From the NCBI GenBank assembly GCA_002270565.1, contig NQMI01000008.1, positions 773,476 to 837,475 of the forward strand: a stretch of 64,000 nt of DNA, written 5' to 3'. Below, one piece after another: positions 1-12,456 of this stretch (positions are counted from its first letter, which is position 1; each line of letters starts with the position of its first letter). The notes under the pieces are model-generated. The model was given only the letters and a program-made list of their open reading frames with translations. It had not been told where the DNA came from and made no database searches. The DNA comes from Stenocarpella maydis. Taxonomy: Eukaryota; Ascomycota; Sordariomycetes; Diaporthales; Diaporthaceae. A program made the position numbers and the translations under genes.

Positions 1-807
1 GTAGTGTACTCGGACCCGGGAGAGCACCGCGACCTGCCACGACCCAGTTTTCCCGGAGTACAACCAAGCTGCGGGATGGTGGGCCAGAGGAGTGCCATGG
101 TTCCGATGAGATCCAGACCCTTGCCCAGACTGGAGACAGATCTGAGACCCCAGTTCTGCCGGTAGTTGGAGAGTATGCACAGTCACACAGGATCCCGCTT
201 CCCCTGCTCTCATGAGACCTTGTCCCCCGCGTGGCGCAGGGGCTTGAACGGTGCTTGAACTCTCCAGTGTGTGTCCCGGGATGTGTACATGACAATATTA
301 CAAGGTGCTATTGGTGTGAATGCGGTGCTGCGTCGGTGTTGGGTATTTGGTGCATGTGTTGTGGGCCGACAAAAGTACCATTCTTGACTCATGCTCCCGC
401 ACATCCCCGGCCTTCGGCTCAGCACCAAGCCCGGCCGAGTGCCTAGCGTAGTGCTACACTGTACGGAGTACCCGCGGAACTACAGACTCCAGCCCGTTTT
501 GCATACACATGCTGGCCACAGTTACGACTCGGCGGTTTTGCTCGACATTTCACTGTTTGGCCTTGCATTCTGGTTTTTTGTAACCATGGTAATTGAAAAG
601 GATTTTTGAAAGAAGGAGGGAAGGAAGGACATTTGACACGTTGAGGGTCTGATGGGTGTATGCATGTGAATTCTGGACTTCATTACTGTACATACTTTGG
701 CCGTGGGAATCTGTATCACGCACGATGCCATTATTTCTAGGATACTTATCCTGCAAGCGGTGATCCCATGAAGCAGAATGCCCTTCCCTCCTTCCTGCCA
801 TTCCTGC
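1..807. other. Intergenic / flanking, nothing recognised
   Basis: Only short ORFs with no recognisable protein character are present. No RNA gene or repeat is evident. The right end is the 3' flank of the minus-strand gene that stops at 808. Confidence 0.5.
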
Positions 808-1899
808 TTAGAGAGCTAAGAGTGCCTGTAGTGTTCTGATGAAACGCATTCGAAATTCCTCCTTGAATGCCTCGTGCGCCCCCTTCATCGACAGGAGCAC
901 ACTTCGCTCCTCCACCACCCCCTGGCCCACAATGGAAACGTCCGAGTAGCCCGGGTTTGTTCTGTCAAGCTGCTGGTTTGCGATGCGGTAAAGCTCCACC
1001 TTTTTGCAGTCGAGACCCAACATGAGCCATTTGAGCTCAGAGGCGGCCTTTTCCAAAGCGAGCTTCCTCTTTTCATCACGCATCGCATCGCAGAGAGTCA
1101 CGGCCTGGCTTAGAGACACGGTGAGGGTCTTTTGGTCGGTGACAGGGGTGTTCTGCGAGAGTACCCTGATACAGTTGCCAATCAGGTCCGACACAGACCG
1201 CACGCCGTTCTTTAGGTCCAACACCCCGTCAGCTATTACAATGGTGTGTTTGGCAGTCGCTACCACCTTGTCTCCAGCGGAAACCCGCCCCCAAAAGCTC
1301 TGTTGCTCCACCTCTGGGATGTTCCTTTAAAAGAATCCGTATGTGGCTTCCAAGACAACTTGCCTCACTGCGCGTCCAGCAAGGGCCATCGTATCTCCGT
1401 CAAGGTTGGAGAGCCTGGTGTCTGGGTTGTCGGCGATGACATCCTCGAGACTTCTCCGTGCGTGTGCGTCAGACCCGGTTGCCTCCACTGTCAAGTGCCG
1501 GAGCGTGGGAGCGACCTTGAAGATGTCTATACCGCGGCGGTCGACAGGTGTGGCCTCACCGAAGAGTGGGCTAGGTTCTTGGACTGTCTTGGCCGGTGAA
1601 ACGTCCAGCAGAGTCACGTCTTCGTCCCCTTCGTCGTGAGCATTGATCGTTGATGGGTTAAAGGTAAGTGCTCCTCGGCCAATTGGCTGGCTGGCGTTGC
1701 CACCTCGAACTGGCGCTTCAGGTGTCTTGGTAGGAACCATGATGGGATGGGAGCTTTGTGTTGGGTCGCGAACGGTATCCTGAACGTCCGCGACAGCAGG
1801 GGTCGCCTGTTTCTTGTTGATTCCGTTGTTGGCCTTGCTGGCCGCCTTTTTCTTCAGCTTTCCCCTTCTCTTCTTCTTCTTCCCTTTGTTCCTTGCCAT
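808..1899 (-). CDS. Hypothetical basic protein, two exons
   Basis: Two ORFs in the same frame (1899-1327 and 1311-808) are separated by one TAA at 1329-1327. A 57-nt GTGAGG..AG intron at 1368-1312 would remove that stop without shifting the frame, giving exons 1899-1369 and 1311-808 and a protein of about 344 aa. The N-terminus is very lysine/arginine-rich (about residues 3-20), like a nuclear or nucleolar targeting signal. The middle is low-complexity. The C-terminal 165 residues look globular and helical. I recognise no domain or family. No good branch site is visible inside the proposed intron, so a genuine nonsense mutation, with the downstream half decaying, remains possible. The start is the first ATG of the upstream ORF. 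Confidence 0.55.
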
Positions 1900-2402
1900 G
1901 TTGTCTTGTTGGGGGTGTGGGCGATGTCCTCGACACGCTTTGGTGTTTATCGTTTTCCAATGGGCTGCATCCTTTCGGTCATTTGCTGAATTTTCTGATT
2001 GAAGCAGGCTCTGTCGAGAAACTTGAACCCTGTTGGCGGAATGGGGCGTCGTTTGTGGCCGTCTGGACGTTGGTTTTCAGAGCGAGGATCGACGAGCCTC
2101 TGTTGAACAGAGCGACGGCCTCTGCTCCGAGGCTAGCAAACCCTACTCATCCAACAAGCCCAGAAGAATGGATATTTTTGCAGACTCGTCCCGAGTGTTG
2201 ACAGGGTGTGCCACGCATGGGGCAGGGGGGACGGCAGGCGCCAGCACGAATTGGAAGAAGGCAGGAATCAAATCAAAATCTGGCTTTCCATGATAGCGTA
2301 TAAACCCCCTAGGTGGCGAATCAAACGCTTGACACCTGCCCCTCCGGTTGTCCCTCTATGCCTCTGTCTGTCCCTTCTCTTTGGGCCTGCAACCACAGAG
2401 CT

Positions 2403-4008
2403 CTAAGTGTCGGTGGATTGAGCAGCATCTCTTCGCGCCTTTGCGCCTGCCTTCAGTGACTCCCATTTGTCACGGTATTTATCCAGATTGTGGCGGAGCC
2501 GTTTGTTGTCCTTCTCGAGCGCCTCAAACTGCTTCCTGGCCGCGAACAACTCCTCTTCCAGCTCCTGGTTTCTTTTCTTCAGCGCCTCATCCGCCGCCTG
2601 GCCCTGGGCACCGCCACTATGTGACATTGGGGATCCAGGCCTGGCGATGCGCATACTGTCCGCCAGTGCGAGCCGAGAATGCTGGGCACTTGCCTCGAAT
2701 AGTTGCAAGCGCTTTGTGACCCTGTCGAGCATGCTCTTCAAGCTCGCGTTCTCGGTGCTGAGTTCCTCGATGACATTATAAAGGTCCCTCTCTGTTTGGC
2801 TCTTGCCAACTCGGCGTTTGGTGTTCGGAGAAACGGACACCTGAGACTCCCTAGCATCGACGAAATCATCCTCGTCGGGGTCATCAGCCGCCTCCACCTC
2901 GCCCCCGTGAAGCGACGCGGCCATGGCGCGCCTCCTCTCCTTCTGGTCAAAGTTCAGTATATTGGCGTACGAAACAGTATGGCCGCTAGTAGGCACGACA
3001 TAGAACGAATCGTTCACAGCATGCCCGTCGCGCTGCAGTGCACGCAGGGCAGCTTTGGAGTAGATCTTGGACAGATCCGGCTCCTCGCCGGGCAGCGGTA
3101 CCGTCTTGCGGCGGTCTCGCTTCTGTAGAGGTACTTCTGCTGCAGGGCTCTCCGCAGTGGGTTCCTCGGTAATGAGAGGTAGGCCAGCGAAAGCCAGAGG
3201 TGTCGAGAGGCGGTTGATGATGCTGCCAAAAGTACTGTAAAACCGAGAGAAGCCCTCATCGGCCGCTGAGTCCCCAGGCGCAGGTTCGTTCTCTACAGCC
3301 TCGTCAACCGAAGGAGGCCGCGAGCTCTGCGACGGAGCTTGAGTGGGAGGGACCCAGCTCGGCCTCTGCGTCCCGGCCTTGCTGTCCAGCATATGCTGCA
3401 TTTTGGTGCGTGAAGCGGTGTTCCGAGCCGCCAAATCGACATTTCCCGGGGCTTGGTCATTTGAGACGCTAGGCGCAAGTGGTTGGCCGCGGTATCGTGA
3501 GGCACGGATGCCCCGGGCAGACGCCAGGTTGCTCGCGATGGACGACGAAAGCTCCCGGGATGGCGGATAGCGACGTTGCGGTGTCAAGCCGGGTATAGCT
3601 GCAGGGTTCTTGGATGCGCCTCCCTCGACAGGCCCAGACGAGGCTTCAGAGCCGGTGGCCTGCGCGGGGTCTTTCTCCCCTGCGTCGCGGTCATGCTTCT
3701 CCGAGGTCGCGTGTCTACCGGGATGGTCTAGCGAGAACCTGATGAGCTCTGAAAGCTTCTGGTGGTGTTGCTCGAGGAGCCTGAGGGTCCGGAGGGCCTC
3801 GATGCTGGAGGTGGCCCTTGCGGCGTTGGAGAACTCTCCTGCGGCGAGGGTGTGCTCATTGATGGCGACGGTGGAGTCGGCGGTCTGGGTAGCGTCCAAG
3901 GCAGCTTTTGCGTGATCGTGCGCCTGTAAAGACCCGGTCAGCATGAGCCGTCGTGCGGCGACGAGGAAGCCCGGAGAGGCATGCCTTGATGAGGGGTGCA
4001 GAATCCAT
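2403..4008 (-). CDS. ATG38: Atg38/NRBF2-like MIT-domain autophagy protein
   Basis: Proposed exons are 4008-3985 and 3923-2403, encoding about 514 aa. Exon 1 gives only MDSAPLIK. Joined to exon 2 it forms PLIKAHDHAKAALDA, the first helix of a three-helix MIT-like domain (residues about 4-70) with the PLxxAH and AIxxHxxAA spacing seen in NRBF2/Atg38 proteins. The middle is a long disordered S/P-rich region. The C-terminal 130 residues contain heptad-rich coiled coils (about 385-500), matching the dimerising C-terminus of Atg38. Family knowledge: Atg38 links Atg14 and Vps34 in autophagic PI3-kinase complex I. The intron (61 nt, 3984-3924) has a GC donor, a CTGAC branch site and a TTTACAG acceptor. 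An ORF runs upstream to 4460 in the same frame, but it reads through the intron and carries no recognisable domain, so I reject that start. The family is assigned from helix pattern, not by a search. Confidence 0.62.
3924..3984 (-). other. GC-AG intron in the Atg38-like gene
   Basis: The proposed intron begins GCATGC after ATCAAG and ends CTGACCGGGTCTTTACAG. No GT donor is available between the chosen ATG and the acceptor. Splicing here joins the MIT helix in phase 0. Confidence 0.55.
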
Positions 4009-5106
4009 GGTGTCCTCCAGGTGCAGGTCGAGCAATATGAGGCCTGTCGCAGTGGGTGCCGCCCGCGCATGACACGACCCGCCTCGCAAGGGACGGAGGC
4101 TGCATATGCGCCTGGATCGGAAGCCGTAGAGCGGAGGCAGAGCGAGGGGTTCACCGATGGCTGTGAGCTGAGTCTTGTCACATGAGTTGCACAAGAGTTC
4201 ATGTCCATCGGGCTACTACCGGGGGGGGGGGGCGATATCAAATGAGCGGAGCTTCTAACCCGGATGCCTGCCGCGGTTGCCAGCTCTTCTGGTGTAGCGC
4301 CACGCTGCCGTGGCTGCACCACCGGAACACTCCGAAAGTGAGTGTTGGAACCTGGGACTCTCAGCATCAGCAAGCACGACAAGATGACGTGAAACATTGC
4401 CGACCACAACATGGTTACGGCCTCCAGCCTAAACAGAAGCGGCGCGAACCACCAAGGCACCCCTGCCGAATAACCAACCCGTCAAGCCTGTGCTGACAGC
4501 CCCAAGGGGCTTAGGCTGTCGCTACCTTACGTAGGCTGACCGTAGTGCGCCAGACTGTACGTACAAAGGCGATACTATGTATTGGCTTGGCTGGTGGCTT
4601 TGCCAGAACAAGCAGTCATTGCCGCTGTCCCAGTCGCCACACGCTTGAGGCAGGATCAATTCGTATTCACTTTGCAACATTGGTGCTGGGGTTGTCATGG
4701 ACATGGCGGTACCTAGGTAACGGGCAAGAAGGCAGCAGACAGACACATTGGTGTCCCTCTTCTGCGCCACCGCTTCTCCTTCACCACGGGCAACGAGAGC
4801 AACGGCTCGTCTCGCAAGAGCCTGCCTGAGAACACGACTGCGTGGCGTGCTGGTCAACATTCGAATCGTACATACGCGGCCATGACGTCGACCCGGACTG
4901 GACCCCCAAGCCGACACGATATCCACCGACATTATTGACCCGACTTAGCTCTGCGCCCAAGTCGAAGCTGAATGCCGTGACACGCAACCCGAGGCATCAT
5001 CCCCAAGCGACCGAGGACCCAACCCGCCTTGGGAAGAAACGGCTTGGGGGCTTTGACTTGCAGAACGTCGTGGGCACAGACTCTAGCCACAAGTCGCCCC
5101 GTTAAA
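4009..5106. other. Divergent promoter region
   Basis: This is about 1.1 kb between the minus-strand Atg38-like gene and the plus-strand sterol-transporter gene. It presumably holds both promoters. A run of nine or more G lies near 4221. No RNA gene or clear additional coding region is seen. Confidence 0.45.
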
Positions 5107-8100
5107 ATGTCCGACGGCACGCTGGGGAAGCTTCTGAGAAAGTCGCGGTCCCTCCGCCGCCACGCCGACAGAGACGGTGACAGCAGCAGCATTGGCAGTG
5201 ACAGCGCGACGGCGTCACTGCCAGGTGGGCGGTCCGGGCGGTCTACCATCAGTCGCAGCCACACATGTGAAGTGCTCGGGGGCGGCCAGGTCGACGATGG
5301 TCCCACGTCCCCGGTTGTCGTCCACCATGTTTCGGCCGACAAGGAGTCGCTGGGCGAGGACCCCAGCCTCAGGTCCTGCGAATCAGAAGAAGCCGAGTTG
5401 TAAGTGGTTCACCAGCCTTTCTATGGTATATCACTCCCTGCATACCTACCCCAGACTGTGTATGGCACCGTCGCATGCCCATTGCACGGCCGAGGTTTGT
5501 TCCGAGGCCCATCCCGGCACGACGGCCTCTTGTGCGAGGAGCCTCCAAAGTCCCGGCTGGTATCTGTGAGGACAAGATATCTCGAGCCTGGGGACCGAGG
5601 TCTGAGGGCCCAGAGAGGTCCAGCCGCCCTCCAGCCCTCCAGCCCTCCAGCCCTCCAGGCTGGCAGCGTCTCAGTCGTGTGCGAATTGCGCTGGATCCCG
5701 AATCGCCAAGCCGTGGGGCTGCCCATCTCGAAGCTGCGACTGCGATGTGTTCCTAGCGCCGCCCCTGAGACTTTCCCACACGCTGGCCCGCCCCTCATCC
5801 CTCATCCCTCATCAGCCCGCAGAAACCCCCTACTCGCGTGAAGGAGTAAGAGATCACTGGGCCGATCCTACTCCAGGGTCCTACGCAGAACGCCGCCGCA
5901 CCACACATGTGCACCAGCGACCAGCGCCGTCATCAATCTCACGAGGGCCTGGCCGGAGCTGACACCGACTATTACCATCTCCATTTCTGTGCCACTGCAA
6001 TGACCCTCCCAACCGCCCGTTATTATTACTTCCTCACTTCTTCACGAGCCCACAGCCCAAAATAGCCTTCCTTGCCAATTTCCTTTGTCCCTCATTCAGC
6101 CCTTCCCTCTGAACCCAGTCCGCCCCACCCTCGCGAGCTACCCCCCCCTGAGCTCCCACCGGCCAACGTGCCGGCCTCTCCTCTACTTGGTACTGATCCT
6201 TCCCACCACAGCTCTGCTACACAACGGCCCGCTGTCATCTCGAACCATCCGTCCCAGATCGGCTACCTCACCACCAACAATCCCCTGATACAATCCGAGT
6301 ACTACCAGCAAGGCTCCCAGCCTTCTCAGGGCTCAGTCACCACGGATCGTCTAGGAGAAACCGACCCTTTTGGGTCACCAAGCCTGGTGGGACTCGCACC
6401 TCCGGAATCCCAGCCCAGAAGGAGGTCACCCTCGCCTGTCGGACGGCTTAAGGGTGTGTTCAGGTCCAAAAAAAGCTCCTCGAAGCTGTCCGGGGGCGGG
6501 AGTGGGTCATCCAGCCCGGAGAGGAGGCCATCGACCGCAGGCCCAAGGCTGTCCTCCGACATAACAGATGCCCCCAAGCTTATCGAACGTTCCAAGACCG
6601 ACCTGACGACCAGCTCGGACTCGGACCTGAAGCATGCTACTGTAGACGAGTCGGCCGAACAGCAGAAAAAGGGTTCATCGGAGCGCTTTCGTCGCCTTTC
6701 TAGGGGCCAGACGATCGTCACAAGCACGCCGCCTGGAACCCCTGGTCACTCGGAACAAGGCACTCCAGTCATTGTCAACACCCCTCCGACGCCGACCGAC
6801 TCTACCAGACCCAAGCTCCCCAAGATTCAGTCTCCGCCGCGGAGCACCAGCCCCGCCGAGGATTCCTCGCTGAGCCAGAGACGCGGCAGGTCTGGTTCAG
6901 CAAGCCTGGTGCCCAGCAAGCTGTCTACTATCCACTCTGCGCCACTTACACCAACCCCCGAGAGCGGCATCCCCACGCCTTCCAACCCTTCTTCTGGCTT
7001 TTTCGGATCTGTCCTCTCCGCTGCACAGAACGCCGCAAATACTCTTACCAGCACTATCCAGAATTCCAACATCAGCCCGGGTGTCACGAGGAACAGGGGC
7101 CTGAACCCCACGCAGAGCGTGCAGAGTAGTCGAGTCGAAGACGGCAAGGCCGAGGTCGAGCCCTCCGTCGAGGTCGAGCCCTCCGTCGAGGCGTCCAGGG
7201 GCAGAGCGATGGAGTCGCGCGAACCTGCTGTCAAGACCCTTGGCACGGGTGACCTCAGCCTGAGCCACCTGGGCATCGAGCCGGCCGCCAGGGCCGCCAC
7301 GCCCACGAAGCCGAGTTTCCCAGACCAAATCGACGTCAACAGATCACGCTCCGAGTCTGCACCAGCGGAACCGACGCCGATCAAGACAAGCGCCGACGTC
7401 CCATGGGATGACACACAGAGACCGCACTCTGCCTATCAAGGCTCAGAACAGCCGCCGCACGGTGACAAGACGCCCCCGCCTGCGAGTTTACACGAGGAAA
7501 GCTCTGGCATACATCGGAGTGGCAGTATCAGGAGCGCCATTGGCCGCCAAAACAGGAAACGCGGTAGCACCAACGGTACCGGAGGCACTGGCAACACGAT
7601 AGGCGCTGCTCTTGCCTCTGCCAATGCTGCTCTGTCGCAGCCAGGCAGCGCGCCGAAACTTACGGGGTTTGCGGTCGCCAGCAAGAAGCGGAATCGGGAC
7701 TTTCATGCCTTGTTCAAGAGCGTTCCTGACGATGACTACCTGATTGAAGACTACAGCTGTGCTCTGCAGCGCGAGATCTTGGCTCATGGGCGACTGTATG
7801 TGTCCGAAGGCCACCTGTGCTTTAGCAGCAACATTCTCGGATGGGTCACCACGCTCGTCATGAGTTTTGATGAGATTGTGTCTGTCGAGAAGAGAAGCAC
7901 GGCTTTGCTGTTCAAAAATGGGCTGATGATCTCTACACTCCACGCAAAACATATATTTGCCAGTTTCACGAGCCGAGATTCCACGTACGACCTGATTGTC
8001 AAGATCTGGAAGCTTGGTCATCCTGAACTCCAGAGCTCCCTCAATGGCGTGCGCCTGGATGAGACGGGTGGCGACAAGACGGAGAAGGTCGACGCGCAAT

Positions 8101-9552
8101 CTATTGCCGGGAATGACCAGAGCGCCTCGGTCTCTGGTGATGAGGACGCGGGCGGGGACGAGAGTGATGACGGGGACGATGTGTATGATGAGGATGAGGA
8201 TGACGATATCCCCGAGCCAAGCCAGACGGCGGACCCACCCCTGCTGGAGTCTGCTCTGGAGAAGTCCGTCTCCCGGAAACCCTCAGGCGCTGTTAATGCC
8301 AGCCTGCCAAACGACAAACCAAAGGATGCGCCAGCGGCAGCACCCGGTGGTCAAGACTTCCCCGGTCCAGGTGCACATGCCCCTACGGACTGCGGCGACG
8401 CCGACGCGCACTACAAGAAGGTCGTAGGAGACGATATCATTCCAGCACCGCTCGGAAAGGTCTACGACCTGATGTTTGGCCCAACGGCAGTCACGTGGAT
8501 GGCGAAATGGCTTACCGTAGATCAAAAGTGCACAGATCTACAATCGGAAGACAAGAAGGGCCTGACGCTGGACAACCGGACACGGAATTACACGTACATC
8601 AAGCCTCTGAATGGCTCAATTGGCCCGAAACAGACGAAGTGTATCGTGGTGGAGAATCTGGAGAATCTCGACCTCGAGAAGTCTGTCAACGTCCTGGTCT
8701 CGACGCAAACCCCAGACGTCCCCAGTGGCAATGTCTTCAGCGTGAAGACAAAGTACTGCCTCTCCTGGGCCGAGAACAACGCAACGCGGGTCCAAATCAA
8801 CTGCATTGTGGAGTGGACTGGCAAGAGTTGGCTGAAAGGTAAATCAACTTTCCGTGCAAATACTCTAGCATTTTGTGCGTCAAAACTGAGTCAAGCTAGG
8901 TCCTATTGAGAACGGTGCCAATGAAGGCCAGTCACAATACTGCAAGGACCTTTTCGCAGGTCTCAAAGCAGCTGTGTCGTCGAAAGCGCGCCAGCCGCTC
9001 GGCGGCGGGGTCGGAAAGGGCAAGAAGAAGGGCAAGAAGGGCAAAGCGGCCGCAGTCTCGAACGTCACCAGCGACACTGAGGATGCCACCAAGACTGCCT
9101 CCAAGCAAGACTGGGGCATCCTTGAGCCGTTGCATGGTATTCTGGGGCCTGTGGTGGATATCGTCAAGCCAATTCTCACGGGGAATGTTGTTTACGGTCT
9201 GCTTGTTGGCCTGCTCGTCGCTGCCTGGTTCGGGTTCGGATTCAATCCAAGACCGCTCGCCAGACCGTACGGCTCTGAACTTGGATTCTACGGCTATCCC
9301 GACCGGCTTGCAGCCTACGAGGAGATGTGGCGGCGCGAGGAGAGCGAGCTCTGGGAATGGCTCGAGGAGCGCGTCGGCATGGACCGTCTGAACAGTGGCG
9401 AGATACACACGAGGAAGAAGGTGGTCGAACCTCGCACCATGGCCGAGAAGCTGAGAGAGGACCGCATGGATGAGAGCGAGGTCCGGGAGGCCATCAGGAT
9501 AACCGAGGAGAAGCTGGAGGTTCTGAAGTCGGTTATCGACAAGAAACATTAA
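5107..9552 (+). CDS. GRAM-VASt sterol transfer protein (Lam/Ltc family)
   Basis: Proposed exons 5107-5399, 6119-8838 and 8900-9552 encode about 1221 aa. The last intron (61 nt) is firm. The first (719 nt) is long but has a GTAAGT donor and keeps the frame. Residues 1-600 are basic, S/P-rich and disordered. A GRAM domain spans about 625-735, followed by an acidic D/E stretch. A VASt (StART-like) domain runs from about 860 to 1033, beginning HYKKVVGDDIIPAPLGKVYD. A lysine-rich linker leads to one transmembrane helix near 1100-1120 (VVYGLLVGLLVAAWFGFGF) and a charged C-terminal helix. Family knowledge: these ER-anchored proteins sit at membrane contact sites and move sterol between the plasma membrane, vacuole or mitochondria and the ER. 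One VASt domain and no BAR domain make it most like yeast Lam5/Lam6 (Ltc1). A nearly perfect in-frame duplication occurs at 7152-7191. Confidence 0.9.
5627..5658. repeat. CCCTCCAG tandem repeat, 4 copies
   Basis: Four perfect copies of the 8-mer CCCTCCAG lie inside the long first intron of the sterol-transporter gene. Confidence 0.9.
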
Positions 9553-9981
9553 CTACAGGCCCGGAAGTCACGGACCGGTGGGTGGCCGAGTATATTTTTG
9601 AGGGAAAACAGTACGGAAATACCCCTACCAGCCAACAGAGCACTATTATATTTTGTTGATTTTATTTTGCACTTTACTTTGTTAGGCAACAAGCATTAGC
9701 GGTGTGCGTGTACATTACGGGCTCAGCCACTACTTCTTAGTCTTACCGTTGGTCTCGGAATACAATTATTTGCAACCCCTTGAGCGAGACCTGAATAGCT
9801 GCAAGCCCAACCGCTTCATCTGGCTACCATGCTTGGGCCTGAAGACAAGATGTTCCAGTCGCAATTTGCGATGTGATCGGTTGCACCCTAGAAAGGTCAA
9901 GGACAAGCAAGTCCTTCCGAGACATTGACAGACAATCAGTGTGAAATCATCGGTCATTTCTATAGCATCCTTGAGGCCTGT
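9553..9981. other. Convergent 3' flanks
   Basis: This is 429 bp between the stop of the sterol-transporter gene and the stop of the phosphate permease. It contains AT-rich stretches suited to transcript ends on both strands, and no coding signal. Confidence 0.5.
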
Positions 9982-12456
9982 CTACTTGGCAACGAGACCT
10001 CCCACGTCCTCTAACTTTATATTGTCCGGGGGCTGGCCCCTCTCAATTCTGCCCCAGCCCGCGTTCCAAGTAGGAACACCACGATCTGAGGGCGAGATGG
10101 TATGGTCACTACCGGTCATCCTCATCGACGAGGTGCTGCTGCTCATGCCGAAGTCGCTGCTGTGATGCCCGCTGCCGCCGGACCCATGCCGCCTGGCCAT
10201 CCTCCCCCACCACTCCCTCATCACCGGCGCCGGCTTGCACGCCTCGGGCGCCTCGGGCGCTACCCGCCTCCACGCCGCCCTGGCGCCCCTGGAGCGCGAG
10301 TACGCGAACCCGGCAGGCTTCCCGCCGCCAAAGGGGTTCCAGCGCCGCCTCGACATGGGCCCGCCGCCCTCGAGGCAGACGCTCCCGTTGCGGCCCGAGT
10401 TGTAGCTCGTCGGGGCCTCTCCGGCCAGCTCCTCGAGGGTCAGCCCTTTGGTCTCGGGGATGAGGAAGGAGGTGAGGAGCCCGCAGAGCATGAAGAGCGC
10501 GTAGACCTTGAGCAGGGCGTCGGGGCCGGCGCTGCTGTCGTCCCGCCTGGTCATGAACGGGGGGGATATGACCTGGGCTATGATGGCGCCCATCTTGCCT
10601 GCCGCGGCGGACAGGCCGTGCCCCAGTGCCCGGTAGCGCGTGGGGAAGCACTCGCCCGGGACGATGAAGGTGGTTGTGTTGGGACCAAGGTTGAAGAAGA
10701 AATGGGCGAGGATGTAGAGGGCGAACTTGGAGCCCGCGTGGAGTTGGTGGTAGGCGAATCCCAGGATGCAAAAGAGCAGGGTGAGAATCAAGAACCCGCC
10801 CATCTGGAGGGGTTTCCGGCCTATTGTGTCTATCGTAAATATCGCCGTCAGATAGCCAGGCAGTGATCCAGCGACGGATAATATGATGAGGCCCACTGCA
10901 TTCTTGCAGAGTCTGTGGTAGAGGGTGTCATTACCAGCATAGCCTGTTGCCGAGAGGAGGATCGGGTTGTTCATCGCAAGGCCGTAAAATGCGAGATCCT
11001 TCGACGCCGGTTAGTCAACGCAAAGCCCAGCCCGACCACGGACGCAGGAACTCACGAGAAAGAGCCAGCTGGAGGTCGTACCAAGAAGCACCTTGGCGTT
11101 CTTCCAGTGTCCGAAATACGACCCCAGATCCCGTCTAGAGGCTGCCGGAGTCGCAAGGGACGGCCCGGCGACCTTGAGCAGACGAGCCTGCCGCACGATG
11201 TCGATTTCCCCCTTCGTCTTGCTGAGGAACGAGTTGATATCACTGTCGGCCTTCTCTACGTCGTGAACGATATCGAATGTATACCTTGGCGTCTCGGGAA
11301 TGGTGATGCGGTAATATAGCGCAAACACCGCTGGTAGCGCTCCCACGCCGACTATTACGCGCCAACATCTGTCAGCTGCGATCTGGCAGGCCGAGCCGCA
11401 GTCGGAGAGATGTGTGATGTCGGCGAAGGATTCCCTGAAGGCGACTGTGACGACCAGTGCGACAGTCGCAGCAAGTAGCTGTCCAAGGCCTTGCATCGAG
11501 AAGACGCTCGCCATCATTGCGCCTCGAAATCGCGTCGGCGCATACTCGGATGTGATGATGGCTGAGAGAGGACTGGGTTCAGGTTAGATGAAATCCACCA
11601 GACAGGAAGCAGGGACATCGACTCACTAATCCCCGCCAATACCAACTCCCATGATAACTCGATGGAATGCCAACAGGGCTGTCGCGCTCATCGACTGGCT
11701 CGGGTTCGCCAACGCGAAGTTCAACGTGGCGACCAGTATGATAGCGAGCTCGACACCGTACATCTTCCGGCGCCCCAGATAATCACCCAGCCATCCAAAC
11801 AGTACCTGGCCAATAATTATACCCGCACTCGTGGAGGCCTTCAGGGCCTGGTCGACTGTCCGCGGCAGGTGGCCATTATTACCACCGAATCCATTTCGCG
11901 AGTCCTCGGCTGAGCCCTCCCAAAACACCAGGCCCAAGAATACCGTGATGAGGCTGATGGAAAATATCTGGTAGCTGTCGGTCAGGAACCCGACTCCGGC
12001 TATTAGCACAGCCCTCACATCTGGCGCATATTGTCAGTGACGTTTGGTTCTGCTTCAGTGTTGGTTGCAAAGAGGCTCCCCGAGATGCTCGGTCGAGCCC
12101 AGCGCTTCGCCCCCGGACGCTGTCTATGTGCAGGCAAGACTTCTCCGAGACGCATACGCGTGAATTCCAAGTAGGTTCATTCAAGACAACAAAGGGATCG
12201 TGGGAGCACAGCGGGGGAGACGAACGATAAGAACCAAAAGGCGTCTTGTCGATCTCAGACAGCGCGAGCCTCCTCCGCAGATTAGGATCCTGTATGTGTG
12301 AGTAGTCATTTGCTGCGCCAAGTCAGTTTTGGCCGCCCAAGTAGCATTCAACTTGCATCCAAGGTAGTGGGACACACCAAAGTTGTGGAATGCATTATTT
12401 CCCCCATGCGTGTGTCGATGGGCCGGCGTGGGGTTGTGCTTGGGCAGCATCTCCAT
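9982..12456 (-). CDS. PHO84: High-affinity phosphate:H+ symporter (PHO84/PHS family MFS)
   Basis: Five exons, 12456-12376, 12289-12226, 12020-11627, 11572-11056 and 10998-9982, join with consistent phases to about 690 aa. Family hallmarks appear across the junctions: GGNNAFHNF and RRRLALSEIDKTPFG near the N-terminus, VRAVLIAGVGFLTDSYQIF in TM1, the DYLGRRKMYG loop, GVGIGGDYPLSA followed by ITSEYAPTRFRG, SSWLFLDLAFYG, and the IGRKPLQ loop of the second half. About 12 transmembrane helices are expected. Function by family: proton-coupled phosphate uptake at the plasma membrane. Members usually have about 560-590 residues; here a 100-plus residue Gly/Ser/Arg-rich cytoplasmic tail follows LTLEELAG. 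Introns are 86, 205, 54 and 57 nt. Two CACGTT motifs, the core bound by Pho4/NUC-1-type factors, lie 360-620 bp upstream. Confidence 0.9.

Noticed and set aside
2403..4460. 685-aa ORF starting near 4460
   Set aside because: The upstream 170 codons read through a branch site and acceptor at 3924 and show no domain. The MIT domain is only complete with the short exon at 4008-3985.
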